This document shows positions 1 to 11,615 of a stretch of 64,000 bases of DNA, one piece after another; the first letter of the stretch is position 1, and each line of letters starts with the position of its first letter. Under the pieces are notes generated by a model. That model was not told the DNA's origin, did no database searches, and was given only the letters and a program-made list of their open reading frames with translations. The stretch spans positions 1,374,400 to 1,438,399 of the forward strand of contig FJUW01000007.1 in the NCBI GenBank assembly GCA_900074885.1. The letters run 5' to 3'. This DNA comes from Rhynchosporium graminicola. Lineage: Eukaryota; Ascomycota; Leotiomycetes; Helotiales; Ploettnerulaceae. The translations under genes and the position numbers were made by a program.

Positions 1-2184
1 GACTTGAGAAGACCACATATCGCTAGACATAGTTGGCGATGATGTGGCTTTGAGGTCTGTACACCTTCGAAATTCGGACGACCGGCTCTATTATTGATCG
101 CCGAAATAAGGCGTTCCCATTGCGAAGAATCCGGAAATAGAGTGCTATCTATCAGGCGAGATTGAGAATTCTCTCCTGTAGAATGTTAGCGTCCTACCAG
201 CGTACGTATAAGGATGAGTGTATTTACCTAGCAGATTCATCCAAATAGTGTACACACCCATGTAACTCAGGTCAAGAGGCATCGATACCATGCCATCATC
301 TTGAGTAGCTTCTTCAGCACCGGCAATCCATTCCCATACATCTTGAAGCCATGGATCATCTACTACTACGTCCCTGTTGGCTTTTGGTTCAAACAGATAG
401 CCTTGGACAGCTCGATGTAACATGACATGGTTCAGATGTTCCCGCGTAGCTTTTGTTGATGGATTTCGACTTGTCGCTGTGAAATGAGATTTCTCATTCT
501 GCTCTCTACTTGAGAGTGTGGCAAAGAGGGCTGACTCGGAAGATGTGACCGCAAAGGCAGACTGTCGTTTACTCTCTTTCGGCTCCAAGCTCAGTTGAAT
601 GAAGTCATCGACCGACTCAGGCACACTGGCAGTACTGGTTCTGGCGCCTAAAGCCGTACTTTGAGGAGCAAGAAGATCAACTACAAGATCCTCGGTCGAT
701 TCCAAAGACTTCTTGACTTCTTCATATAGAGCTGAAATCATCTTTTCGGTAGTAAATCTCTCTGGACCGAACACGGCAACATCGGATTTCACTGCTATTG
801 AGGCAAGCGGAGCGAGGATTTTCTCCTGCTCTGCAGGGTCTGCAAAATGCATGAGATCCAGGTAGAGATCACCATCTTATGCAAAGTATCAGCTATATGA
901 TTTTATTGACAACTCCAAACAACTTACCGTGATATGGCGGCTTCCAGGGGATCAATTGCGACATCTGATTCGCTGTTGTAGCTGGCATTTGTACGATTTC
1001 AAACTCGCCATTCGCTCTCAACGCGATAACTCTTCCTTGAAGCTCGGACGTTCCAAGATTCAGCCAGTCAAAAGAAACGATCCGATGCTCATACTTCCTC
1101 CGATGGTTATGTTCAAAATAAGGATACTCAAGATCATAGGATTTCTTGATCTCTAGTAGTTCTGGACTACCATCTACATCATTGGACGACCCAGGCTCGA
1201 TAAACTCCTTCTTGGTTTGAAGGATCTGGAGTTGACCTGCTGATGAGAGGACTCCAAGAGCTCCACGCTGCTCCCTGGAATAGCGAAGCTGCTTGACATA
1301 AGTATTCTTGTCGATCTCGATTGCACGATCTAGTCTTAAAACAGCACCCCATGGCACCTCTTCCTGGTCGAATGATTCGAGATACATGGGAGAAGCTATT
1401 GAGCGACCTCCTGCACGGCGATCCCATATGATGACCCCAGGCTGATCCAGACTTGAAGAAGCAAAATAGTTAGGATCCAGATGATCAATAGCGATGTTGT
1501 TGTTGCATCTCGTCGGGAAGTTGATCACAACCGAGTTAGGATCTATTCCATTCAAAAATTAGTCGAATACTATAAGTGAAGCTCCGCAAATTACTAACCG
1601 CGAAGGTCATGTATTCGTACGCTCTGGTTCTTTACTCCGGCAACGAGAGTTCTCGGCTGATCATCAAAGAATCGTATACTTGTGATAGAAGTGCTGCCTT
1701 CAAGCTTCTTCTTCGGTTCTATGCTGTTTGTAGACGGTACAGACCATCCTTTCTCGTCGGACTTCCATCCAGCGAGGCGCTCATTGATATCCCATACCTG
1801 CAAGCAAGAATCATTCCGAACCCTGTCCAGCCCGACTGCAAGAAGTCCAGTAGTGTTGAATGAAACAGACTGGCAGGGTCTCTGTAATTTGAGAGGAAGT
1901 GTGAGACAAGCATTTGAGTTGTCATCAAGCCTCAAAAGGCTGACTTCCCCATGGGCAGTACCGACAGCAACAAGTCCTCTGACTGTCGGAGACCAATCGT
2001 AAGTATTGACAGCTGGAAGTTCGGTATGCTTGGAAATTCTCTTGTAATCGAATCGACCCGGCGGTGGTTGAGCATGACCTGTAGCCTCATAGAGATGGCA
2101 TACTTTGTTGTTGAGGTTGAATATAGTGAACTCGTCCCTAGATAGGTCTGGAGACCATCTGATAATACCTTCATTTCGATCCAT
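1..2184 (-). CDS. SEA4: SEA4/Mio-type WD-repeat protein, 3' end outside window
   Basis: Likely the Mio/Sea4 subunit of the SEACAT/GATOR2 complex, which acts at the vacuole to relieve TORC1 inhibition by the SEACIT/GATOR1 branch. The exons I read are 2184-1599, 1542-928, 875-228 and 175 to beyond base 1, joined by introns of 52-56 bp. Every junction keeps frame, giving at least 674 residues. The start reads MDRNEGIIRWSP, the usual Mio opening. WD-type blades follow, for example around SVRIHDLR and VIIWDRRAGG. The last visible exon contains HHRQLCLAICGL, which matches the helical region after the propeller. Yeast Sea4 is roughly 1,000 residues, so the C-terminal zinc-binding part should lie left of the window. 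It is divergent to EFG1. Family assignment is from recognition of the N-terminal blocks; the exon joins are seen directly. Confidence 0.82.
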
Positions 2185-2647
2185 GTTCCAGTGTCACTGT
2201 ATAACCGAGTTCCTTAGCCGCGGAAGCTCAATTTCTCCAATACATGTACTCCCTCAGATTCCTCCTTTCACAAGCAAGGAGCTGAACACGGAATTGACAT
2301 CTCAGTTCGATTCTCTTCTGAGGCATTCATTCCTTCGGCCAAGAGGAAAATTCGAGATAGGCTGGAGCTAGTATTGAGCAGTTCCGAGACGTGATATTAA
2401 CTTCGATAAAGGTTTGCCGCTTGACAAGAGATATATGGGTTGTAAATAGTTCGAAGTGAATCACGTGTAGGCTCAGTTACCATGTTTGGCGGTGAGTTCT
2501 CGCCTGCGCCCGAACCATTTGCAGGGCTGGCACGAAACTTTTCTGCCAGCGCTAGTATTTTCCGATAAAGCAAGCCTGGCGTAGAAATGGTCAAGTCAAG
2601 CTCAATCAAGAGCCTAATAGTCCTCAGAAGTTCGCACACACGAGACC
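2185..2647. promoter_or_regulatory. Shared SEA4/EFG1 divergent promoter
   Basis: The 463 bp between the two start codons must hold both 5' UTRs and both promoters. I see no open frame of weight here and no strong TATA-like element. The pairing of a TORC1 regulator with a ribosome-biogenesis factor could allow joint control, but that is inference. Confidence 0.5.
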
Positions 2648-3575
2648 ATGGCACCAAAAAGAAAACACCAAGAAACTGAGCCTGAGGAAGCAGTCCACCC
2701 TTCGCGACAGTTCCAAGTTCCAGGAATACCAAAACCAGCAAAGAAACCTCGTAAATTCGAACCTCCAGTCTATAAGAAGCAGGCGCACGCCTCAAGCGTA
2801 AATGCGATAAAGAAAAGGATACGAGATGTTTCAAGAAGGCTTGAACGGTCTGAGAATGCCCCTGCGGATAAGAAGCTCGAGGATGAGCGTGCTCTTATCG
2901 CATATCAGCAGGAACTGGCAGATGCAGAGGCTGAGAAGATCAGGCAGAAGATGATTAAAAAATACCATATGGTTCGCTTCTTTGGTATGTTGGCATGGTT
3001 ATGCTTTGGCGTAATGCGACTAATTCCTCGCAGAAAGACGGAAAGCCGAAAGACAGTTGAAGAGACTCCGGAAGCGATTGTTAGAGACCAAGTCGACGGA
3101 GGAAGTCGAGACATTGAAGGCCGAGATGCATATCGTGGAGGTCGACCTCAATTATACGCAATATCACCCTCTTAGTGAGGCTTACATCTCACTTTATCCA
3201 AACGTGAGTTCTGCAGGAGGGGAGGAGGAGGAGACCAGAGGGGACACAGGGAAGTCGAAACCTCCAATTTGGGCAGAGGTAGAACAGGCTATGGAGGATA
3301 GGACGCTAAGGAAATTACGGAATCGGACATCGAATGCCCCGGTGAGGGTACCTATGAAGCCCAAAATGGTAGACAGGAAACCTGCGAGAGCGAGAGCAAG
3401 GCCAGAACCAGTTCCTGTTGACACAACTGGTCTGAACAGGAGGGAAAGGAGAAAGCTCTTGGGTGTTAAAGATACAAGAGGCAAGACTAATCCGAAGTCA
3501 AATGGCGCATCGCATGCAACAGAGGCGGATGTTGGCCAAGATGATGGCAGCGATGGAGGGTTTTTTGAGGATTGA
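2648..3575 (+). CDS. EFG1: rRNA-processing protein EFG1
   Basis: Nucleolar factor of the small-subunit processome family, needed for early 18S pre-rRNA processing. Exons are 2648-2984 and 3034-3575; the 49-bp intron starts GTATGT and ends CTCGCAG. The product is 292 residues. The N terminus is basic and proline-rich (MAPKRKHQETEP). A long charged coiled coil follows, carrying the family signature MVRFFERRKAERQ, which is formed exactly across the splice junction. A disordered lysine/arginine-rich tail with nuclear-localisation character ends in an acidic DDGSDGGFFED. Length and order fit fungal Efg1. The ATG is the first in frame and lies 463 bp from the divergent SEA4 start. Confidence is high because the conserved motif appears only after splicing. 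Confidence 0.9.
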
Positions 3576-5257
3576 AAGGCAAAATTGGAATGGGAAGGAG
3601 CATTACTAGGAGTTGTATTATACCCAGTGCTAAGCACAGAGATAAAAGAAGTCAACAAGTTTCAAGTCAATGCTACAGCTTCAAAGACTAAATCCAATCG
3701 ACCCTCCATCGCAACCGACGCTGCCTTCCAAAGATAAATACGTGAAGGAAATTTACCTCCTCGAGTTTTTTGGTTCCTAATATTTTGTCACATCGCGTAG
3801 CTGGCTTGCTTGCGCAGTCGAAGCGTCGTATAGAAACTCTGCAGCTTTCCACTCTATAGGGCTGTTATTACTCTTAAAAACGTTCAGTAGTTAAGAAAGG
3901 AACTCGAGGCATATGTTTCTTTATTAAGGTCAGTCAACATTCCTTTTTATAATAGAGAAACGCCCTTAGATCCTTCACTAGACAGCTACAGTGCTGCATG
4001 CTCCAACTTTCGCCTCATCACAACTGTATCAGACAGGCTTTAAAAGTGAAAGCTGCCTGATCTCCACACTTCTCCTGTTAATCTTGATACTGCTAGATTC
4101 CTCCCGGGTAAGTGAGACTCCCTTTCTATATCGAGCTTGATCCTGTCGTTACATGGTCCCAGCTTTCAACATTCCAGGTTATGTTTCAATTTGTCTTCCC
4201 TTAGCCTCAAAACTCACTGCTATTATAACCCAGGCAAGTGGAGATATGTTTGTTTTACGAGAGAACCTTTTTACGCGAAGGTGCTGATCAAATAAGGTCA
4301 GTATTTCCGGACTGTTGGAAAGGATATGTATTTGCCTGGCCATCGAGGCTGGACAATATCATCTGCATTTTGAGAAACACATCTTCTCGACTAAGACTAA
4401 TTCTGTTCTTACGTAATTATTGAATATCCATATGACCTTGAAGTAATATTTCAGGCAATATTCATAGTATTCTTGCAGCTTTGGTATCGAATTGCGACTT
4501 TCAAGTCGTAATTTTTCATCAAAGTAGCCCAGACAAGGTCTTATTTCACAATTGAAGTGATGAATACGTCTTTTATACTCATCGTCAGACGCAGCTTATA
4601 GGATGTGGTCTTTGTAGAAGCAGGATCGGACTGCTTCTTTCTCAGCACTATGTCACTTGATCTGAAAAGCCCTTGTATCAGAATGTCTGAAGCCGGTAGA
4701 ACATAAGAGTTTGACGAACGTTCTCTTAGGTCCTTTTGTTATGCGGAAATTTAGGTATTAACAAAACAAATCTATAGTACTAGCCATCGACTCTTGAAAT
4801 ACGTAGAATAGATATTCCGTTTAGAAGTAATACATCCTTTAAATTACCCTTGATCCCTCTGATAAGTAAGTGGGTGATGAATGATCCGTCTTTTATCGTT
4901 TGATAAGGCGGATATACTAATATGAACCCATGCTTGTTTATATTTTATTTCACTTGTGAGTTTATTGATAAAGGTCTAGTAAGCATGTCGCTAGTTTATA
5001 TGCACAGATCCTTGCAACCTTTACTCCCCTGCAACTACCTGACGACAATACTTCAGGCTCGAATTGTCTCCTCTTCTTCGTGTTACCTTCAAACCGCGAC
5101 AAAACGCAAGAGACTGAACAGAGTAAGTACACTGCGCTCCAATTGCCGAGAGGAGAGCCCACAAAAAGTCTCTGTCTTCACGCCGACGATTTCCCCATCT
5201 CTCCCAGCTGCTCACCTTTCGAACTACTCTAGCCCTGCCAAAAAGAGATTCACGAAA
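3576..5257. other. Intergenic, no convincing gene
   Basis: This stretch holds the EFG1 3' UTR, about 1.2 kb of AT-rich sequence and the 5' UTR of the next gene. Short open frames such as 4238-4423 lack coding character. A GTAAGT at about 5124 could be the donor of a 5' UTR intron, but no acceptor is certain. Confidence 0.4.
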
Positions 5258-6375
5258 ATGGCGCAACAGCCGGGGAACAATTCCATCTCGCTGAACTTCC
5301 AGGCTATGGATGACTTTGTTAGAGAGCAACAGGCAATCATCGATCAGAAGGAAAATGTGAAGCCTGTGCCTGTGAAGAAATCCAAAATCTTACTAGACGA
5401 GGAGGACGTTGTTATTCAGAATGAGGCTCTGAAAGAAATGGGAGACGAGAATTGGATCGGGAAGCTGACAGGTGAATTAATACATATTTTATCCTGAAGG
5501 TTTTGACTAATCTCCTCCCAGAATACCGTCAAGCCCACCCAGTTGCTGGCGAGGGCCTCGACTGGACAGAACAAGATATGCCTGGCAAGTTCGGTCCTCG
5601 GTTCAACTGCGCTGTCAAGATTGCCGAGAATAACGAAAGCTTTGGCGATGGTAAGTATGGGTTTAGTACCAAAGTTCCCTTTTTCGATAGCAAGAAGATT
5701 GCCAAGAAGTATGCGGCTATGCGAGCTGTTCGGTGGCTTATCCAGCACAAGCATATGCCCGACGATGGTTCTGTTAAGTTTCCCAAAGCGGCCGTCTCTG
5801 CTCCAGCCCCGAAAACAGCCCGTGGTCCAGACGAGCCATCAACTTCATATGCTAGCCAGGTTCCTGACCTCTGTGTTCGCTTGGGCTTTACTGCTCCGCG
5901 TTATGTTATCACAGCAGCCCTTCCGAGTACGCCCCTCTGGAACGGATATGCCGACTTTGGAGCCGATCCTCGAATTGATGGCAAAGTTGGTGAGGTCAAG
6001 GACGTGTACGGCAAGAAGGCCGCAAAGGAGCAAGTCGCTAAACTTGTACTGGATTTTTTAGGAGATATCGAGCGTCAGCGCTCGGGTAAGGAGAGTTTAG
6101 TGCAAAGTTCGCCGTCTGAGAAAGACGAAAAGAAAAGCGTGGTGGAGGAGGAGAAGACGTCTGAAGAGGAGAAAAAGGTAGAGAACGAGCAGAATGTAGA
6201 GAAGAAGGATAACGACGAGAAGGAACCTGAGGATGAGAACAACGATTGTGATGCCGAGGACGATAGCAAACGAAAGAGATCATCCTCCGAGCCAACAATC
6301 ACGTCCATCAAGGCTGTCAAAATCGGAAATGTCAGCAACGTGGCAGTATCCCTCCCAACCTGCTACGGAATATGA
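5258..6375 (+). CDS. Double dsRNA-binding-domain-like protein
   Basis: Exons 5258-5471 and 5522-6375 give 355 residues; the 50-bp intron runs from GTGAATT to CTCCCAG. Two stretches look like dsRNA-binding folds. The first, about residues 66-160, starts WIGKLTEYRQAHP, has GPRFNCAVKI as the strand region and ends in the helix KKIAKKYAAMRAVRWLI. The second, about residues 195-270, opens DLCVRLGF and ends KKAAKEQVAKLVLDFL. The last 100 residues are a glutamate/lysine-rich low-complexity tail with a basic KRKRSSS patch. I chose the ATG of MAQQPGNN because the open frame further upstream reads like UTR. No catalytic domain is present, so a role in RNA silencing, editing-like binding or ribosome function cannot be chosen. 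Domain calls rest on pattern reading. Confidence 0.7.
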
Positions 6376-7255
6376 AGCGTTATCGCAACTTGCTCTCGGG
6401 CAGGTGGTATGATTCAGAGTTGATGTTTTATGGATAAGATAATGATTTTGGAGACTCTGTACGAAGAAATTGGATTGAGGGATGGTGAATTTTCCTTCAG
6501 ATAATGGCGATAATGAATGGTCGATTTTCTTGAGATCTGATGTCTGGAATGGATATTTGGTTTGCCATGTCAGATCATGAATTTCCATGGAGACAGATTT
6601 GTTTGGTGCTACTACTTGACGGGCTTCGCAATCATACTTAGATATCTCGTATGTATCTACACTATGGTTTGGTCTCTTGTTTTCTCCGAAATCCTTGAAG
6701 TTACAGACTACTACGTGAGGCGGATGACGACAGTGAAGTGCTATAAACATGTTCACGGCGAGACTAACGCAGACAGAACTTTGGATCATTAGCTTAGAAG
6801 CTCGCTTGTTCTTGAAGAATTGGGCTCAGATCGCCTAAAAATGAGCTACTTAGCTGTCACTCCATATCCTTATTACATCATTGTAACACTGTAGAGAAAG
6901 CATTGCTATCCTAGTGTGGAAATGGTCATCCATAGTAGCAATTGGCCATCACCTTGCAAATCCTTGACACCAATATCAACTATGGTTCTTGTCCATCCGC
7001 CCAATGATCATAGTTGTTGTGCTGAGATTTGACATACACAAGTTTTCACAAGTGAGATACAGCCGGCAAACGACAGGTTGACCATGATTCTGGTACGGTT
7101 CAAAATATCGATATCGGTAGTGACCGACCTTCGCTTCAGCCTTGGCGCTTGCTGCCCTCTTGTCCTGCCTTTGATATGGTTTGTCATCAAAACTACACCC
7201 CCTCGTCCTCATTATCAACAACAAGCTATGATAACGACACCAGCAAATCAGCTCC
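6376..7255. other. Intergenic, nothing recognised
   Basis: This is the region between the dsRNA-binding protein gene and the F-box-like gene. The open frames on both strands are short and lack coding periodicity. A pyrimidine-rich stretch with an ACAACAAGC block just before 7256 looks like a 5' UTR. Confidence 0.4.
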
Positions 7256-8626
7256 ATGGCTGCTTCAAATCTCCCATTCGAGGTCAAGCGACTTATCTAT
7301 GACCATGTAGATCTTGCAACCATCAAATCACTCCGACTAGTATCGCAAGACTGGGCAACCACCGGAGTAGAGCTACTCTTCCTTCCATCATTCGTCATCA
7401 AGTCGTCCGTAAAGGATCTCTCGCGGCTAATAAACATCGGTAGTCGTCAAAAGACTGCCCGTCAGGCTGCGAGGATTATTCGGACCATCAATTTTTGGAG
7501 CAACGACTGGGACCCGCTCTATCTCCGTTCAATAGTGTGCTCACGCCATGTGCATCTGACAAACTATGAAGTCCTACACTTTGTTCCAACGGTAGAAGAG
7601 CAGAAAGCTCTCGAGGAACTGGATGGTCTCATTCAGCAAAGGACCATCGACAAAAACCAAGGCGAGAGCATGGAGACCCTCACAGAGGCCTTCAAGCAGG
7701 TGCCGAACCTTCAAACACTTCACATTACCTGTCCAAACGGATTCAAACATCCTATACTACGCAAAGTTTGGGACGAGTACAACTTAGAGACCTATCGTAA
7801 GCCTTATCGCGATGCAGGACCACTTCGTTTCCGCAATATCTTGTCTGCTGCGAATGAAGCCGGGCTGAACATCACGAAAGTCCGCCACGAGCAGTTTAAC
7901 GACAACTTCTTCATCACCGAATGGGACACAGTCAACCATTGGAACTGGTCCATCCTCACTAAAAACTTAAGGTCTCTTTCTCTCGATGTCAATGGCATAC
8001 ATGAAAGCCTCAACGGCTCCTGCTTTGCCTTTCAAACAGAAGATGACACTGGACATGAAGACATCACATCTACTAGTGTACCTGAGATGATGCCACTTCT
8101 ACCACATACACTAGAATACTTCGCATTTAGATGGGAATCACTTCATCCTTTCACCCTGGACATCGTAGCTACTTCAGCAACGAATCTACACACCCTCTCG
8201 CTAATCGGTATCAAAATCCCACCCTACGCATTTCTCCCCTTTATAACATCACACGTCCCAAAGCTTCGCCAATTGCAGCTAGGTAACGCCGAGCTGGGTC
8301 TCAAACTGCTCTCATACGAGATCGATTACGACTGGGAGATGATCCTTACTATACTTAGAGACACTTTCGGAAACAGCAAGCAGCTTGAGAAGTTCCAGCT
8401 TTCGGGAGTTATAAAGTCCGCCTATGGCAGGAACACCGCTGGCGTATCGTCGCTGGGTGGTCCCACTTGGATGCTGTGGCCAATCTACAGGACTACTGAT
8501 GAGGAGTGGCAGGATCTGCCTTGGAGCCACAAGAGAAGCAGAACGAAGGAGATAGAGAGGTTCGTTGTGGAACAGGGCGAATGGCCGATGGTAGCTGCAG
8601 ATGATGTTTCAGATTTCGTCACTTGA
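7256..8626 (+). CDS. F-box-like protein
   Basis: Intronless, 456 residues. The first 45 residues read as an F-box: LPFEVKRLIYDHVDLATIKSLRLVSQDW has the usual LPxEV start, an aspartate-containing helix and a Leu-Arg-Leu-Val-Ser helix. This suggests a substrate adaptor in an SCF (Skp1-cullin) ubiquitin ligase. The remainder is helix- and leucine-rich with loosely spaced blocks such as LRSLSLDVNG and LHTLSLIGIK, as in the degenerate leucine-rich repeats of the large F-box families of filamentous fungi. Such proteins are numerous and fast evolving, so no substrate can be named. The start is at 7256, in the context CTCCATGG. Confidence 0.72.
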   Translation: MAASNLPFEVKRLIYDHVDLATIKSLRLVSQDWATTGVELLFLPSFVIKSSVKDLSRLINIGSRQKTARQAARIIRTINFWSNDWDPLYLRSIVCSRHVHLTNYEVLHFVPTVEEQKALEELDGLIQQRTIDKNQGESMETLTEAFKQVPNLQTLHITCPNGFKHPILRKVWDEYNLETYRKPYRDAGPLRFRNILSAANEAGLNITKVRHEQFNDNFFITEWDTVNHWNWSILTKNLRSLSLDVNGIHESLNGSCFAFQTEDDTGHEDITSTSVPEMMPLLPHTLEYFAFRWESLHPFTLDIVATSATNLHTLSLIGIKIPPYAFLPFITSHVPKLRQLQLGNAELGLKLLSYEIDYDWEMILTILRDTFGNSKQLEKFQLSGVIKSAYGRNTAGVSSLGGPTWMLWPIYRTTDEEWQDLPWSHKRSRTKEIERFVVEQGEWPMVAADDVSDFVT

Positions 8627-9329
8627 ACGATGTAGACGTTGAAGCCTATTTGCTCAGAAGGTATTGGCTGGGGTGGCAGATCTAGTATTATGTCTGGCCA
8701 GAGAAGCTACCTAGGCAAGGGAAAACAGCTCACCCACAGCTTGAAATTTCCTTCCTTCGTCTATTTTCAACTCCATACCGTCAAAGTCACGAGACTGTGA
8801 TCAAATGTGGTAGAGACCAATATGGCTGGAAGTTTATGATATTCCAAACCCCTTTCTTGTCTCATTTCTTCTTCTCCTTCCCACCTCCAACTCGATACTC
8901 ATTACATTTTACTCTCCTTGGCTCGATTCGTATAACAGCCATTTGATTCATTCCTTCATCCACCTCTAACTCCCCTATTCATGATCCAAAAGAGATAACG
9001 CCAACTATACTTCAGGTTCGGAATAGTTCGCGGCGCAAAAAAATGCCCATCCAACAGCCTTGTACTTCATCCAATTGCAGATGAGAGTGAAATGGCTTGT
9101 ACCCTAAACGCCCGATAAACACGATTTCGCCTACTTTCTATGCTCAGTTGAATCGTGTCCAAAAATGGGGTTCGCTGTCTCAAGAGACAGATTATATGGT
9201 CATCTCAAATAAGAGGTATGGCGCGCAATCATTTCATTTCTCCGGGCCTAAGTCTTCCAGCCAGTAAGGCGAGGCCGCTCATCGCTATCTTTTCTCTGTT
9301 GCTCATCTCGTCAGGTATGCTGAAGCCAT
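8627..9329. other. Convergent 3' intergenic region
   Basis: The region lies between the 3' ends of the F-box-like gene and the MSG5-like gene. It is CT-rich in the middle (around 8860-8960). I see no coding potential. Confidence 0.4.
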
Positions 9330-11615
9330 TCATAAAAAATCATCAATTGAGCGCGTGATAGGCGCTTCTCCCTTTGTTGGCGGACTTCGAGGATCTTTGC
9401 TTACGGCCAGTGGTGCTGGCTGCGGTGGGAAGAATGAAGACCGTGGAAACTCGAACGTACGTGGCGAGAATAGGTTAGGAACGGCTTCAGGCTCTGGTTC
9501 GGGGATGAAAGTGCGACTGAAGCTTTGAGTGCTCGTCATTTCCTCTAGTCGTGGGGACATCAGATCTTCCCAATCATTGGCAATTTGCTGTGGGCGTTCG
9601 TTATTGATGGCCATGTTTCCAAATCCAAAGTCGAATCCACCAAGCCTCGTGGTAGCTGAATTTGTCGCAAGTGGAGATTCATGAATGACCTCTGGCTTTG
9701 CTGGCGGAGTATCCCGGGCTGAGATAATCGGTGTCGAGTTGCCTCTAGCCCGTGTTGGGGTTGGTGGAGCTTCCATTGCATCGGCAGATAGAGTCGGCCT
9801 GTGTTTGGCAGTAGGCTTTCGGAGTGTGGTGCTTTTCTCCGACTTCTTCTTGTCGATGATCTTCTTGAAGTCATTCAATGAGAACAAAAGTGACATATTA
9901 GGGTTAACCCAGCGGGACTTTGATTGTGTCTGTGAGTACGCCTCGTTGGGACCCAGCGACTGGTTCTTAAACATGTGATACGCGATGATCAAAGTTGCTG
10001 AACGACTTGCCCCTTGCTGGCAATGGACAAGCACCTTTTTGCCTTCCTTCGTCCGGCTGTCGATCAATTCGCACAAGTCCCATAACTCGTCCTTCACATC
10101 TGTGTTATGGTCCCAAGGTACGTGGATATACTCTGGCAATGTCCTTTCTACACTAGGCTTCGGCGTTGTCGGAGACGATTCCGCAGAACTAGACGGTTGA
10201 ACCTCGAAAGCTGTTTGGAAGGACAACATGGACATCGCAGTGTCAGGTGGGGTGTCGCTCATTGCTGGTGCTATATCCACCTTTGCATCCTTGACACTAC
10301 CCGCTGCCTCTCTCTCGTCCGCGACTTTGAAAGGGTTTTTGACCTCCCTTGCTACGTTTATTATTACGTCGAAATTCAAGGCTTCTTCAAGCTTTGGTTC
10401 CAAATACAAATGAACACTAGGTTCGTGCATCAGTATTGGCCCCTCGGGATAAGAGGGTGATCTTGCATCTTCTCCCGAGTGCGGCCTGTCAAAAGAATCA
10501 CCACCGACCGCGACTCCTGGAACCCTTGTTGCCATCTGAACTCCAGTAGGAGCTTCATGGACATCCTCGTCAATAGTAAACGTTTTCATAGCGAGGGTAG
10601 ATTCCTTGAATCTTGAAGGGCCAAGTGGAAGCTTCCTCTCTCCCAACGTCATCCCACCACTGGGGCCAAAACTTGGCGTTGAGAGTATCTGTGGGGACGA
10701 GATCGAATGCTTCAAGCCTCTCCTTTGAAGCATTGTTGGTACACCAGGAGATCCGGGGGCTTCAAGGTTCAATATAGCGCCATTAGCGGCACCCGTATTC
10801 AGACTCAGTAGACTTGGCTTCCTCCTTCCAGTTAGGTTTGGAGGTTTGATGAATGATGGCGAAGATGGTGAAGATGGCTCAGAAGTTTGCAACGTCTCAA
10901 TGCTCGGGTTAAGGTTGAGGGCGAGGCTCTTGAGGTTTTTCATTCTCCGTGGTGAAGGAGAAGTCATGGGCCGCTGAATCGGTATTTGAGGAGGGCTCAA
11001 GCCTTCCATTTTCAGGCTTTGGAATGAATCCAGACCGAAGCTGGATCCCGAGAATGATGACAACGGCACTAAAGTGACGGGTGATTCGGGAGAAGAGCTT
11101 GGGGATGGGTCTGACAACGACGAAGAATCTACGGTCGATATCGTTGTTGTAGGGGATGAGTCTGTCGAGTCAGATGCTTGTGTCGACGTGCTCTCAGTGT
11201 GCTGATGTGAGTGTATGTGTGCGTTCTGATGCTCTTCTGTTTGTGCTCGAAATGACGGCTGTATTGTATCGTGTGCTGTACTGCTGGATAATTTGGAGAG
11301 TGGTCCAAGAACTGAGCTCTCTATAGCTCTCGCATCCATGTCATAAACAGACATGAATGATGGTATGTGATTCTCGTACATCCTTGGTCCAGCTGCTGAC
11401 GGCATTGTTGGATAGATTTGAGTCTTTCGTCCTCCTAAATCCGAAGACTTCGTCAATGTCCGTTCCGCACGTATTCCCACTTTCCTCAACTGAAAATCGA
11501 CGGTACTCGATGTTGAAGTTCGCTTTGGAGAAGGTGGAGTCGAAATTGTGACAGCAGTGAAAGGCCTCTTTAGAGTACGACCGTTAGCATCCGAAAGACT
11601 TGATAGAGGGGCCAT
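9330..11615 (-). CDS. MSG5: Dual-specificity MAP kinase phosphatase (MSG5-type)
   Basis: 761 residues in a single coding exon. The first 420 residues are a serine/proline-rich, disordered region with many S/T-P sites. The phosphatase domain covers about residues 425-600: a DVIINVAREVKNPF strand region, then YIHVPWDHNTD with the general-acid aspartate. The signature VHCQQGASRSAT follows, with catalytic Cys at about residue 532. The next helix is followed by AYSQTQSKSRWVNPN. MSG5-type enzymes dephosphorylate cell-wall-integrity and pheromone-pathway MAP kinases. The frame is open for 29 codons further upstream without an ATG. A CACCAAACAG acceptor at 11677 suggests a 5' UTR intron, perhaps from a CAG/GTAAAT donor near 11823. 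I therefore start at MAPLSSLSD. The N-terminal length is typical of Pezizomycotina homologues. Confidence 0.85.
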   Translation of the reverse strand: MAPLSSLSDANGRTLKRPFTAVTISTPPSPKRTSTSSTVDFQLRKVGIRAERTLTKSSDLGGRKTQIYPTMPSAAGPRMYENHIPSFMSVYDMDARAIESSVLGPLSKLSSSTAHDTIQPSFRAQTEEHQNAHIHSHQHTESTSTQASDSTDSSPTTTISTVDSSSLSDPSPSSSPESPVTLVPLSSFSGSSFGLDSFQSLKMEGLSPPQIPIQRPMTSPSPRRMKNLKSLALNLNPSIETLQTSEPSSPSSPSFIKPPNLTGRRKPSLLSLNTGAANGAILNLEAPGSPGVPTMLQRRGLKHSISSPQILSTPSFGPSGGMTLGERKLPLGPSRFKESTLAMKTFTIDEDVHEAPTGVQMATRVPGVAVGGDSFDRPHSGEDARSPSYPEGPILMHEPSVHLYLEPKLEEALNFDVIINVAREVKNPFKVADEREAAGSVKDAKVDIAPAMSDTPPDTAMSMLSFQTAFEVQPSSSAESSPTTPKPSVERTLPEYIHVPWDHNTDVKDELWDLCELIDSRTKEGKKVLVHCQQGASRSATLIIAYHMFKNQSLGPNEAYSQTQSKSRWVNPNMSLLFSLNDFKKIIDKKKSEKSTTLRKPTAKHRPTLSADAMEAPPTPTRARGNSTPIISARDTPPAKPEVIHESPLATNSATTRLGGFDFGFGNMAINNERPQQIANDWEDLMSPRLEEMTSTQSFSRTFIPEPEPEAVPNLFSPRTFEFPRSSFFPPQPAPLAVSKDPRSPPTKGEAPITRSIDDFL

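Noticed and set aside
4922..5257. N-terminal extension of the dsRBD-like protein
   Set aside because: The open frame continues upstream, but the sequence reads as a pyrimidine-rich UTR with a possible UTR donor, and MAQQPGNN is the better start.
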